Shown piece after piece: positions 26,550 through 38,866 of a stretch of DNA of 64,000 nt (positions are counted from its first letter, which is position 1; each line of letters opens with the position of its first letter). This stretch comes from Dasyornis broadbenti (Eukaryota; Chordata; Aves; Passeriformes; Dasyornithidae): positions 72,272 through 136,271 of the forward strand of contig VZRN01000793.1 in assembly GCA_013397935.1 (NCBI GenBank), given 5' to 3'. The translations under genes and the position numbers were made by a program. The notes below the pieces were generated by a model. That model had not been told where the DNA came from. It saw only the letters and a program-made list of their open reading frames with translations, and ran no database searches.

Positions 26550-27415
26550 AAGAGAAAGAGAAGGAAGGAAAGGAAGGAAGGAAGGCAGGAAGGAAGGCGC
26601 GGAAGGAAGGAAGGCGCGGAAGGCGCGGAAGGAAAGAAGGAAGGCGCGGAAGGAAGGTGCGGAAGGNNNNNNNNNNNNNNNNNNNNNNNNNNNNNNNNNN
26701 NNNNNNNNNNNNNNNNNNNNNNNNNNNNNNNNNNNNNNNNNNNNNNNNNNNNNNNNNNNNNNNNNNNNNNNNNNNNNNNNNNNNNNNNNNNNNNNNNNNN
26801 NNNNNNNNNNNNNNNNNNNNNNNNNNNNNNNNNNNNNNNNNNNNNNNNNNNNNNNNNNNNNNNNNNNNNNNNNNNNNNNNNNNNNNNNNNNNNNNNNNNN
26901 NNNNNNNNNNNNNNNNNNNNNNNNNNNNNNNNNNNNNNNNNNNNNNNNNNNNNNNNNNNNNNNNNNNNNNNNNNNNNNNNNNNNNNNNNNNNNNNNNNNN
27001 NNNNNNNNNNNNNNNNNNNNNNNNNNNNNNNNNNNNNNNNNNNNNNNNNNNNNNNNNNNNNNNNNNNNNNNNNNNNNNNNNNNNNNNNNNNNNNNNNNNN
27101 NNNNNNNNNNNNNNNNNNNNNNNNNNNNNNNNNNNNNNNNNNNNNNNNNNNNNNNNNNNNNNNNNNNNNNNNNNNNNNNNNNNNNNNNNNNNNNNNNNNN
27201 NNNNNNNNNNNNNNNNNNNNNNNNNNNNNNNNNNNNNNNNNNNNNNNNNNNNNNNNNNNNNNNNNNNNNNNNNNNNNNNNNNNNNNNNNNNNNNNNNNNN
27301 NNNNNNNNNNNNNNNNNNNNNNNNNNNNNNNNNNNNNNNNNNNNNNNNNNNNNNNNGGAAGGAAGGAAGGAAGGAAGGAAGGAAGGAAGGAAGGAAGGAA
27401 GGAAGGAAGGAGGAA
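26391..27415. repeat. Purine-rich GA / GGAA satellite interrupted by an assembly gap
   Basis: The plus strand is almost pure purine. (GAGA)n with GAAA variants occupies 26391-26570. GGAA units with GCGC and GTGC interruptions occupy 26571-26666. N bases fill 26667-27356 (690). Uninterrupted GGAA units occupy 27357-27410. Matching repeat on both sides shows that the gap lies inside the satellite, so its true length is unknown. Open frames crossing the gap are artefacts. Confidence 0.97.
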
Positions 27416-29371
27416 TATAAGCAACTCCAAATCTCATCCATGGCAGAAACAGACTCAGAGGATGGCCAAGGTGGTCAAAATATGGTTACAAGCTCATTTT
27501 AGTGTTATTTTTGTACTCAGTTTCAACCCTTTCCTTCTTAGATCAGCTGCACTAGTTATTGCAGAGGCTCTTGGGACTGCTCAGAAGGATTTGGGGTAGA
27601 TGTCACACAAGGCTCCCAGGACTTGGGTGCAGAACAACAGTTGTCCCACTCCTGGACAGTGCTACACATGAGATAAAATGGAAGGGAATTATTTAGGAGA
27701 CTACCTATGGGGAATTAATTATGGCGAAATTAAATGGTGGCACTAAAGAAGGGGAAAACTGTAGACAGAGCACCAGGAAAAACAGTCTGACACAAAGTAC
27801 AGGAGGCTGAGTAACATAACAAGTCATTATTGTAAAGCAGTGGTATTTGGGCTATGACAAAGTGTATGAACTGTTAGAAAATTTATCCTAGAAAAGCAGC
27901 TTGCATGATGCACTTTTGCATTTTTTTATTCTAGATCTAGGATATTTTACATATTCTGTGATGTGACTCAGGAATCTTTGAGCTTTGTGAGGTAATTCTG
28001 AGACAGCAGTCAGTAATTTACATAATTAGCATAACAGTATTTAATTATATGATTACTGTAAATATGTGTAAAACTTTGATGGTGTAATTAGAATGTGTAA
28101 TAATGACTTGTAATTACGTAATTAAGTATGATGACATAACCAAACTTCTGATGAAAAAAAAAAAGGGTATTCACTATACCAGCTATAGAAAATGGTGTAG
28201 TGCAGAATTACAGACATGGTAAACTATACATATTTCTATTTATATCAGTATGAATCCCCCAAAATAAGACCCAGAAAAGCAGACTGTCAGTAGCATATGC
28301 AGCAATTCAAGAGCAGAATTCCTTCAGTATTTCAATAAACTGGAAAACTTCTACTTCCTACTTTTATATATGTACTTTTTGCACTTACACATTTTCTGCT
28401 CTCGGAAACAGAAATAGGTTTGTCTGTGCCTTTATATGCACATACATAAAACTTAATTCAGTTTAATACATAAAATATGCGACTTCACACAAAAAGTTAT
28501 TTTTGCATATCGCTACTTATACATGTATTAAAAAAAAAAAAAGGAATATAAAATAACAGATGATGTTTCAGAAAATGCAATGATCACTTAAGTAATAGCT
28601 CTGACTACCCCATTTCCAGCAAAACAGGAGATTGGGTTTATATGATCTATTATCTGAGCAGTGTTCACGATGCAGCCAAAATATAGAAAGGATAAACTGT
28701 GAAGAGATGGATGAGATTCCTGGTAGAATTCCAAATGGCAATTCAATTGCACGTAATATGGAAATGCATGAATTGCCTCACCAGCAAATTCTGAAAGACA
28801 CTTTAATAAATCGGGATTTTTTTTACAAATTATTTCAGGCAGCCATAGAGACCCCTGAATTCCTCAAAGCAAATCTTAATCTTTTATTCTCTCTAGAACT
28901 ACCTGCACATTATGTTGGGTGCCTCAAATCTGACTTCCCCACAAACCAGTGGTCCAAATTTCAGAGGCTCCAAACATGTCAGAGCAAATAACACGTATTT
29001 TTGCCCTGCTCCTATACTTGTTGGTATGTGTTAATAATTACTTTTGAAGACAGGATATTTGGTGACATGAAACCCCAGCTTGAACGAATTTTTTGTATTT
29101 TTCTATTTTATGCTGTTTGACTTCTTGTTTGACTATAGATAATGATTTTGCATTTTGCAAATGTTTCTTTCATATCAGATGCTTGGATACACTATTGGTT
29201 TGGTCTCTGAAATTCCCTCCATTTTGAAAGGAATAAGATGGCTATTTTGAGTATTCTTTATTTATAGAGAAGTATTTCCACAGTATGGAAAAGCCCTTTT
29301 TCACCTGTAAGAATAAAATCTTACATTTTATTTTATTAAAAAAGAAAGTTTTAAAACCCTGCTGTACTTAC

Positions 29372-29485
29372 TCTGTTGACAGTTCCTTCCCATAAATTCA
29401 CCTGGACATTCACAGGAGTAGTTGGCAACAAGATCTGTACAGATTCCACCATTCTTGCAGGGTTCAGCTTCACATTCATTCACAT
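29372..29485 (-). CDS. EDIL3: EDIL3 exon encoding calcium-binding EGF-like repeat 3 (internal exon)
   Basis: This 114-bp internal exon (37 whole codons plus split codons, phase 1-1) encodes VNECEAEPCKNGGICTDLVA, then NYSCECPGEFMGRNCQQ, with six EGF cysteines. Joining it to the EGF2 exon converts the split codon to Asn, giving N-V-N-E-C, the calcium-binding EGF signature [DN]-x-[DN]-[EQ]-C. The segment C-T-D-L-V-A-N-Y-S-C fits the Asp/Asn beta-hydroxylation consensus C-x-[DN]-x4-[FY]-x-C. The acceptor is CCTGCAG|AT and the donor is CAGA|GTAAGT. Reading the genomic frame without splicing would wrongly show Asp at the first position, because the intron's final G precedes it. The domain belongs to EDIL3, where it links the RGD-bearing EGF2 to the discoidin domains. 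Its symmetric phase again allows in-frame skipping. Confidence 0.97.
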
Positions 29486-32227
29486 CTGCAGGAATCACAA
29501 AAGATGATGCCAGTATTAGCAGAGAAATTTTAAAAGCAACAAGAACAAGTTTAAAAGAACTAAAAAAAAGAAAAAACCCAAACCAATTAATTTTATTATA
29601 GCCCATCATACAACATAATTTAAAGTTTTGCTCAAGGACTTCCACTGTAACTTCCAGAGCACATCAGGGCCAAAAATCACAGTTTGGCCTTAAAAAAAAA
29701 ACAAATTGAAGTAGTTCTAAGACAGTAATCAGTAGTGATCCTTGCAACTTCAAGCAATGTAACTACTTCTTTATCAACAGATGCCAGGTAAGGATGTGTC
29801 TCAGTTCATCTTAATTCATTAAACATCTAATTGATAAGGTTGTTTAACCATCTAAAAAATTCCCTTCCTGTGCATGAGTTAGTGGGAAAATTGAAACTAA
29901 TAACTCAGTCCAGAAGCCAGCAAATTTCATTACACTCAAAAGACAGAAAAGGTGAGTAATTTCACTTGAGTTCGTCTTTCCACCACACTTTGTCAAACAC
30001 TGCAAGAATAAAACTCCCCTGTGTTTTACAATGTAGTAACCTTAGAGTGTGATATCAGATTCCTTTTCTCAAACGCGATGCAGAATTTTTCAGTCACCAT
30101 AAACAGGCAGAGGGAGGACATTGATGCGCCATAATTAAAATTATCAGTCTCCACATTTATATTTATTCTGCATGGAGTAGAAACCTTGCATGGGTTTTAT
30201 ACATCGTTGTCTCAAAGGGCTGCACCACTGCCACTAAATGTTTGAAACAGGGGAGAAGATGTGGTAAATATGGTCAATAACGTGGTAGATAATATGGGAA
30301 ATCACTGGTGGGCAAGGTGCCCTAGGAATTGAAGTCATGCTCCTTGCTGTTGTGTTGAACCTGCTTCTGCCCCCAAAATGCAAATGTGCTTTCTGCTGGC
30401 ATACACAAATTAAAGAAAGTGCTACGAAAATGTCTAAATCTTGTGCAAGATGGCTTTGTGCACAAGACGCAGATTTCAGTTCTCTCAGTGAAGTTGCCTG
30501 ATACTTGGTAGTTTTATTGTGTAACTTATGTACTTACAACTTGATTTTTTTTTTTTTTTCCATTTTTTCAGGAATTTTTTCTGTGTTCAAAAACTCAATG
30601 TTTTAAAACAGTGGATAGGATAATCTTCCCTTTCTTGTGAACAGAAATTCAAAGACAGACTTTCAGTTAAATGTGAAGGCTACTTTCAATTGTTTAAACC
30701 AGAAAAACTTTAGATTTTTATACTAAAATTAATGATGGCAAAGGATCTTTGAACTTCTTTTTAAGCCCTCATGTTTTACTATTTTTCACTTACAAAGATA
30801 TCACATACTGGAATAATAAAAATTTAGAGTTAGTGGAATTTTTTTCTATTAAAGATGAAAAGGAGGAGCAACAGCGTAGCGTGCAAGAAATAAAACCTGC
30901 CAAGGGAAATGACCAAAGAACAGACCTGCTCAGTTCTAAATTAAATTCTTTATATGTATTTATAAAATTTAACAAGATTCTTCAGCTCCCTCTTTGCCTT
31001 TTTAAGCAAAGCCCATTAACCTTACATTTTTATCAGGTTCTTCATCATTTTCATACTAACACATTCATGGGGGAAAAAAAATCAGTCACTGATAACTGAA
31101 AAACATTAAGTGAACATATGAACTATCTCTCACTTGGTGAGATGCAGGAGGTAATTTATGCTCTTAAAAGCTTTTCTGTGTAAAGGTAATATCAAGATTT
31201 TTTTTTTTTTTTTTCCCTAATTCACCATTCCTGTTGAAATATGTAGGAGACAATGCACAGCTTTCCAGAATATTTCATATTGTCTTTGTGGTGATGGAGA
31301 AAATAAACTGAGCTTGAAGTACCACACACTTTAAAACAATCCTCATATTCCATCCCCATGGAACAATCATCAATGGTCAGAGCAGAAAGATGGAACTTTT
31401 TAATTATCATCTTTGTTGCTTGGCTCCTACAATGATTTTTTCCCAGTAATTTCAGAACCTTGAGTCCCCATCAGTTCAAACAAACACGTTATATTTGATG
31501 AATGAGGAAAGATTGTTCATTGCATCATGCCTGACATGTTTAGTTGAAAAGAAAAATCAACTAAACTGCATTAAAGAATAAAGAACATTTTTAATGTGTT
31601 AAATAATAATTTCTACGGAATAATGTATTTTCCTGTTATTATTTGATTTGATAGAATGTGCAGATGTAGAACATTTAATTAAAGGTGGTTCCACAAATTG
31701 TGGTGAGATTGTGTTCAAATTCCTAGATGTACTAATTATGCTACTATACTTTACACCAGCTGCTGTGTTTCTTTTTTTCTGCAAAAACCCCAATATATCT
31801 TCTTTTAAACTTTGTTACATTGTCACAACAAGAACTAAATTTCACTAGAAATTTTAAAATGCCGGAGTTTCTTGAGTAGTTGCTCCTAAAGGCAATAAAG
31901 GCTCATACAGAGATGTTCTCTCCCTATCATCAGATTCTAATTCTCCACTGACCACATAAACTACCTACATAAGAAAGATAGAGGGGGTTTTTTAAATGTA
32001 AGTTAATAATACACAGTAAAATCACTGCAGGTTCCTCATGATTTTTCAAGTAAGATTAGGTCTTAACATTGAGGCAGATTCTTATGCTTTGTGCCAAATA
32101 AAACACAGAGAGCTGGGTGCTGCCAGAGAAATCAGAGCTCCTCATGAAAGGATCTGGTAAAACTGATAAACACTGAGTGAAGGACTCATCAAGACGCAGA
32201 GGAAAAGTCTGGGTTTCTAGATAGTGC

Positions 32228-32430
32228 CCAGGTTAGAAAAAAAAAAAACAACAAACAACAATAAAGAAAATTAAATAAGCAAACCTAGAGGAACTACATA
32301 GCCCAAAACTCAACTAACAAAAAAAGCAAACAAGAACAAGAAAAACCCAACCCAACCCAACCCAAACCAAACGAAAAACCAAAACAAAACCATGACAAAA
32401 ATCCCAACCCCAAAAAACCCAAATCCGCCC
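32228..32430. repeat. A/C-rich tract with CCCAA repeats
   Basis: A poly-A start is followed by AAC/CAA units and a short tandem of cccaa (aacccaacccaacccaaac), then further AAACC-type sequence. The minus-strand glycine/leucine/phenylalanine-rich frames here are artefacts. Confidence 0.92.
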
Positions 32431-32800
32431 CCCATGTCCAACTTCCCAAGATTTCTCTGTTGAAGAAGGATTCTGAAATTGAAGGTGACACAGGAACATT
32501 TTCTGAAAATAGATTGTTCCTTGGATGAAATAGCTTGAAGGACTGAAAGAGCTGATTAGGAAGTAAAGGCCATGCTAAGATTTCTTTTTATGCTGAAGAT
32601 GATTAAATTTAAATTTCCCATCTCCAAAGATCAATCCATAACCACAAAGTTATTAAGCACACTTCTGTTTGAAGCACAGTCGTGGTGCACCCTGGAACAA
32701 TATTACACTTTCAGAAACTAGGAAAGTAATAGAAAACTTGGTGATTTGGAGGACCATCAAGGGGCAGATTCCTGTGCTTTTCTCTTCCTTTGATGGATTT

Positions 32801-32841
32801 TATATATACATATATATATATATACACACACACACATATAC
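32801..32841. repeat. (TA)n/(CA)n compound microsatellite
   Basis: TA units, partly interrupted, pass into ACACACACAC and then TATA. A typical polymorphic dinucleotide repeat. Confidence 0.95.
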
Positions 32842-35304
32842 TTATTTCATCCTCTAAGTATTTAATAAAGCATGAAAAAAACCTAGCACTTGCCAATGTA
32901 ATATAAGTGAAAATTCGCAGCCCTCTTTTTGGGCTTTACCTATTAAATACAGTCACGCGTATTTTCCTGAAAAATTGCCCGCCATGAAATGGGTCTATAA
33001 ATTATGTAACTGTTATAATAAAAAAATTAACTCTTAAGCCATTTGAGTCCTTCAGCAAGCTACTTGGCATAAACCTGACTTTTTCTGAAGAACAGACCAA
33101 TAAGCTCGATTTAGATGCATTTTTTATTTTTACCAACACATCTTGTGTTTTGGCTGCGAGTTCACACCAGTGTCTTGTTCCTGTCCCCTGCCTGCTTTTT
33201 CTTTACACAGCCCAAATTCCTGGTTCCTGCCACCTGAACCCTTGTTTCTGATCCAGGACTGCCTTTTGCCACGCAGGCTTCCTGAAGCTCCCTCCTGCTG
33301 ACCAGAACATTCTTTCCTTATCCTTTGATTTTGTCCTCATTTTGGCTTCTGGATCACACTGACCCTGCTAATCTCAACTCTAAGTCATGTTTTAAATCAG
33401 TCTTCCCTTGTGATAAAGTGGAAGGCTCATCACAGACGCAGCATTTACTTTCAAGAGTCTTTACTGGAAGCCAACGTGGCCTTTATTAGGGAATTGATTA
33501 AACATAATCTAGTTATCCTTTACTAACCATGCAATTTTTTTTTTTTTCCCCCCATAAGAAAGTCAATTTAGGATACAATTTAAGAACAAAAAGTCACCTG
33601 GCTATAACCTCTGTTTCATAACGGGCTCTTCTGTGAAGACCCATAACCATACACTGGATAAAGATCAACTCACAATTTGGGAAACTTGACACTCTCTCCT
33701 GTGCCTCAAAATTTTAATATTCTTAAAGAAAACTAGAAAAACTTCCCTACCCAGTTCTACTTCAAAATAAAAGTTGTAGGTAAGTGACAATGTGCTCAAA
33801 TCTCTTTACTGTTGAAAACTGTTACGGCGTAATGTGGGCAAACAGGTAATGATTATCTTTAAGTTTGAGTTTAGTCTGAGTTATTCTTGTAGTTGATTGA
33901 TGCTTGACAGATTTTTAAAATGCATTCCAGGTATTTTTTCTGTATCGTATATTGATCCTGAATTATTTAATTCCACAAGTAAGTACTATGTCAGTAGCAT
34001 CACACAAAATGTATGATTTTGCTTGCAGAATTTTGCAATATCCTGTTATTGTTTAAGCTTGAGCTTTCAGACAGTCCAGCTTTTCATTGTTAATTTCCTA
34101 ATATCATTGAAGTCATCTTACATACTCTTTGTTATTGGCACCAAGTTGCTCAAGCACTGAATATTCTTATGAAACACTAAATGGCAAAGGTTCATTGAAA
34201 AGAATAAAATTATACTGGTTTTAGTTGGTAAATTATCTGACTCATGAGAAGCTAAAATTTAGTACGACTGTCTTAACAGTGATATGATAAACTGTGAAAG
34301 ATTACAGCAATTCACCTGTAGAAAGACACATTTTCTTAAAGCATAGGACACTTTTGTTAAAATATTTACCACAAAAACCCCAAACTCAAAGCATTCTTCC
34401 TCTTATTCATACAGTTTATTAAAACAATCATAAACTGTAAAGATCTCCTAAATTAGTTTAACTTGTTGGTTTGTTTTATTTTCCTAAAGAGCTAATAAAT
34501 AAATAGGTAAATAAATGTGTTTAAACAGAATGAAAAAGCATCAGAAAAAGCACAGGTGGATAACCTTCAATTTTTGACTAAAAGATACAGAAAATATGAA
34601 TAATTGTCATGATGATAATTTATTTTAATAATGTTAATTACAGGTTTAAGAAAGTCTCTAACATGTTTCCGAATAAATGTTTGTCTGTAATTCATGCAAA
34701 CAAAGAAGCTGTAACTTCAGCTACAACTGATCCTTGATTTAATCAGGATTATACAAAACCAAGCCCTAGTACACAACTGGCTCAACACTGGTGTGAAACA
34801 TTTAAAAAGAACTGGGCCATATTCCCATGAAATGCAGGAATTTAGTACCTGTTATTAAATCTGAACTGGATTTATTGACATTTAACACAGGACAGGCATC
34901 TGTTGGCATTCAGTGATTTGATTGCTTTTTCAAGGCCAGTTTCCTGGCCACAGAAGGCTCTAAAAACACTGCCAAAAAAACCTGCAGGAAACTTCAAGTG
35001 TTATGTCATGTTGAAGGGATTTACTGTTCAGATATCCTTATTATCTGACCTTCAAAAAGAGAAGAAAACAGCTTTACACTTGAGACAAAAAAGCACAAAA
35101 AAAGTACAAACCTCTTGCTCCCCACCCATAGAGGCTAAACATTGTACTACCCCTGCTCTCGTAATTCTGAATAATGTTATCCTCCTCCTCTGAGTATTTG
35201 GTACAGGATACTGTGGTAAATGTCCTCCAGGATAATCCACCACAGGACTGTCAGAATTCTTCTTGAAACATTCAGTACAAATATTTTACACTATGTTATC
35301 CTAC

Positions 35305-35806
35305 AACCCTGAGGCCCAGCTCAGGAAGGAGCTGGAGCTGCTGGAGCCAGGCCAGAGGAGGCACCAGGATGAGCAGAGGGATGGAGCAGCTCTGCTGGGA
35401 GGGAAGGCTGGGAGAGCTGGGATTGTTCAGCCTGGAGAGGAGAAGCTTTGGGGTGAGCTCATTGTGGCCTTGCAGTGCCTGAAGGAGCTGCAGGAAAGAT
35501 GGAGAGAGACCAATGACAGGGGATGGAGGGACAGGACACAGGGAATGGCTTCCCACTGCCAGAGGGCAGGGCTGGATGGGATATTGGGAAGGAATTGTTC
35601 CTGTCTGGGAGGGGAGGGTGGGGAGGCCCTGGCCCAGGGTGCCCAGAGAAGCTTTGTCTGCCCCTGGATCCCTGGGAGTGTCCAAGGCCAGGCTGGACAG
35701 GGCTTGGAGCAGCCTGGGACAGTGGAAGGTGTCCCTGCCCATGGCAGGGGGTGGAAGAGGATGTGCTTGAAGCTCCCTTCCAACTCTAACCATTCTGTGA
35801 CTCTTT
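35305..35806 (+). mobile_element. CR1 LINE, 3' end of ORF2 plus 3' UTR
   Basis: The segment encodes G-L-F-S-L-E-R-R at about 35420, the end of the CR1 reverse transcriptase, followed by a GC-rich 3' UTR and the tail ccttccaactctaaccattc-tgtga. The open frames on both strands here are CR1-derived. The stretch gtgtccaaggccaggctgga followed by cagggcttggagcagcctgg closely matches the reverse complement of the copy at 38.7 kb, so both belong to one subfamily. It is antisense to EDIL3. Confidence 0.93.
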
Positions 35807-36503
35807 TGGGAGACAGTAAGTCAGGTAAGAGAGCTACGAAAGTTGTGTTCTAAACTCAAAAGAAGCCTTCTAAATAAGCAAGCCAGCGAAATAAAAATAA
35901 ATTCTCGACATAACTCATATTTTCCTGCTTGATGGTGCATGAATGTTTGAGACACCCTTGTAACCAGTATTATACTTCAACACTGATACACATACCAAAA
36001 CCAACTTTGGGCAAAATTCAATTGCTGCTGTCTAGAATTCCTTCAGAAACTGCTTCCTAAGGATTCTTACATGCTGTTTTCAAAGAAATTTTATCTCCTC
36101 CTAGGCTTCTTTAGAAATTCTAATTTACACATTTTTAAATATACTTCTGTAACTAGCCCTAAAAATCCCAACAAAATATTTCATGCCACCTGGTAATAAT
36201 CCAGCATTGTTTCCCACCCTACTGGTTCTTCAATACAACTAGGTCAGCTTGTTTCAAGAAAAATTGGAAAACATAGTATGATTCTCTTCACTCTTGTTTG
36301 TAAAAAATCCAGGCTCTCAGAAACTAAAAAGTAAAGACTATTTTTAAATTTTATTTTAATTGATACCTTCCTAAATTTAGTGTGGTAAGTAAAATGTTTA
36401 ATTTAGACAAACCAGCATTTTTTATGATGCCTGATTTCCCTCTCCACCAGTTAATCTGCCATCTTTTCCACCTATAACTTGCACTTCTGTTCAATACTAC
36501 TCT

Positions 36504-36545
36504 GTTATAGTATCAGTCATGATACTATAACATGACTATAACATG
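36504..36545. repeat. 12-bp inverted repeat followed by an 11-bp tandem duplication
   Basis: gttatagtatca (36504-36515) pairs exactly with tgatactataac (36520-36531) around loop gtca. The right arm overlaps a tandem pair of actataacatg (36524-36534 and 36535-36545). Confidence 0.92.
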
Positions 36546-38702
36546 TCTTGAAGGAGTCATGGCATGTATTTATAAATCCAGTTTAAAATATATTTATTAT
36601 CATTAGCATTTTCCTACCTTTCTTTGCATTCCATAGTGGCCCTTCCCCTACACTGCCCTCACTCAAAGAAAAATTTAAAATTAAAAATTTGAAGTTACTC
36701 CATTTCCATAGAGTAGTAAGTATAAGCATTCTGAAACCTGTGATAAGATTGAATGTACACCTACTAGAAATATAAAAAAATTTAAAATAATCAAGAAAAA
36801 GACACCATTAAATATTTTGCAGAATACTTTTTCACTTTAAATTGCTTACATCAAAGGATTTTAAATAAGATAGGGCTGTACAAGAAGCTTTGCCACAATA
36901 GTTATATATCTTATGGTGTTCAAATTTTTTTGTATTTGATACTTTTTCATCCCTATTTAATTTTTGAAACCTCTCATAAAATAGATCATGCAGTGAAATC
37001 ATACTCCGCATAGGAACTTACTCTGCGCTGTGCAAGATACTTACCTTTTCCTTATAGCCACTGAAAAGTTATTACAATTTTCTCTGCAGAGTCATACTTC
37101 CAGCACTGGACTAGTCAGTATTTCCTGATCTTCTATTTACCTGTTTAAATGCCTATTTAATGGCTGTTCATCTGAAGTAATTTTAATCTAATGGAATTTT
37201 GGAATAGCCTAGCCAGGACGCTCCGTATTCGTTTTAAAGGAGTTCGTACTTTAAAAGTTTTAATATGTATTGAAGCAGATTTCTCATTTTTAATTACTTT
37301 TAATGAATACTGGCATGGAAACCTTCGTCCCATTAAGTAACTTACCATTTAATTTTACACTGTAGAAGTACATCTTCAGGGCAACTATTCCTAGCGTTTC
37401 CAATGAACCTTATTAAAATAATTGGCTATTTATATAACAAGCATTTGACAAATCATTTAAACTGTAGTTGAGGAAAAAAAAATCTTATTAAAAAGTGAAT
37501 CAACTGGTGAATCATTTTTCATTACATGCAATGCTCCAAAAATTTCAACTTCAGGAGTAACTTAGAGTAAATGGATGACTTGCTAAGAGAGTGTAGGTGG
37601 GCATGTGGCAGTAAGTCCAATTATTTTTACAATGAGTTTGAACCCAAAACAGTAAATTAGTGTTATTTTCCTTCATACATCCCAAAATAACTGCATCACT
37701 TCAAAATGAAGTTGCTTATGCATTTCAGAATAGAATGGGGGTAGTGTTACATTGTTTTTACAAGAGTATGACTCTGGCACATCTTTTTAAAAATGTCATT
37801 AGACAAAAAGTCCTGGAAGACACAACGATGGATGTTCTGAAATGACAAAGCCAGATGATTCTATTTTTTTTCACATGTCTTTATCTGATATACAGAGAAT
37901 GAAGAGTATTCATTTATGGACAATCTACAAAAATTACATTTAAACCATCAAAAAAAGTTGTCTGAGGGACTTGCATAAGGGCACAAATATGTGCTACACA
38001 GAGGTAATTTCTACTCGTTGCTGATAATTTTCAAATTCAAACTCTTAGTTGTTCATAAACATATGCATATTTTATTGTTAATGAATCTTTTTATATTTAA
38101 TCTACAACTGCAAGTTGGTCAGTGTGACAAGGAAGAGCACATCTGCCTCCCCACAAAAGATGCAGCAGCTCCACCACATCACCATAACTGTCTAGTTCTT
38201 TTCACCTTACACTCTTTTCCTAATTTTGGTGTTTGTCTTCTGCAGTATTATTCTGAAGCTCCCTTAAATATTAAGTGTCACTGACAAAGAAAATAGAAAG
38301 GATGAGAATGGAGCAGATTAATTTCTCTCTAACCATGACTACTGCTGGTATGGAAAAGGAAGTTGTTTTTAAGTAAACTTTAAAAACTGCATGACAGTAA
38401 TGACTGTATGCATAAACAACTCTGCTAGGTACATGAAGGGATCACACAGAACACATTTTCAGAGTGAGATGCCACCTTACTGACTTGCGTGGAGGGTAAA
38501 ATGAGATCTGACAAGATGACAAAGCTTACCTATTATTTGCAGGTAAATAACAATTTAAATACTCTTTTATGGGGCAATGCATTCTCATCTGGACCGGGGA
38601 ACATCGATTCACTGCTAATGTTTTGATGTAACAGGGAAATTCCTGAATGTAATTCCTGAATCAAATTTACTGGAAATTAGAGCTGGCAGTTTCAGTTTTT
38701 CT

Positions 38703-38866
38703 AGAATCCCAGAATCCCAGAATGGTTTGTGTTGGAAGGGACTTTACAGCTCATCTAATTCCAAACCCCTGCCACAGGCAGGGACACTTTCCACTATCCC
38801 AAGCTTCTCCAAGCCCTGTCCAGCCTAGCCTTGGACACTTCCAGGGATGGGGCATCCACAGTTAAT
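38703..38866 (-). mobile_element. CR1 LINE, 3'-terminal fragment
   Basis: It begins with agaatcccagaatcccagaa and tggtttgtgttggaaggg, the reverse complement of a CR1 3' tail. It continues through gcagggacactttccactat and cccaagcttctccaagccct. Same subfamily as the copies at 35.3 and 62.9 kb. Same orientation as EDIL3. Confidence 0.93.

Larger units (their letters stand above)
5217..29371 (-). other. EDIL3: EDIL3 intron between EGF3 and discoidin-1 exons (24,155 bp)
   Basis: This is a complete intron bounded by GTAAGT at 29371 and TTTGCAG at 5217. It is mostly AT-rich unique sequence in which I recognise no gene. Open frames such as 10926-11324 (132 codons, plus) and 28632-28991 (119 codons, plus) have no recognisable domains or splice context. 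Listed separately are a CR1 tip at 14.5 kb, a LINE remnant at 17.1-17.9 kb, a CpG cluster at 21.3 kb, and the GA/GGAA satellite with its gap at 26.4-27.4 kb. Simple tracts include (GTTT)n at 11376-11400, A-rich at 12824-12873, an AAT/ATT block near 14865-14912 and T28 at 22384-22411. Confidence 0.93.

Noticed and set aside
26345..27599. Very long open frames (281-413 codons) on both strands across 26.3-27.6 kb
   Set aside because: They are produced by undetermined bases and by GA/GGAA repeats that contain no stop codons. They are not genes.
28632..28991. 119-codon plus-strand open frame near the EGF3 exon
   Set aside because: No family resemblance. A brief likeness to the frame at 63001-63339 (QANLNLL versus KANLNLL) is not supported at the nucleotide level.
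33165..33320. C/T-rich stretch with repeated ctgcct-like words
   Set aside because: No consistent repeat unit or known element could be followed. It is probably composition drift.
35263..35853. 196-codon plus-strand frame and overlapping minus-strand frames
   Set aside because: The frame runs through a CR1 3' end in a frame that does not follow the reverse transcriptase throughout. No host-gene features.
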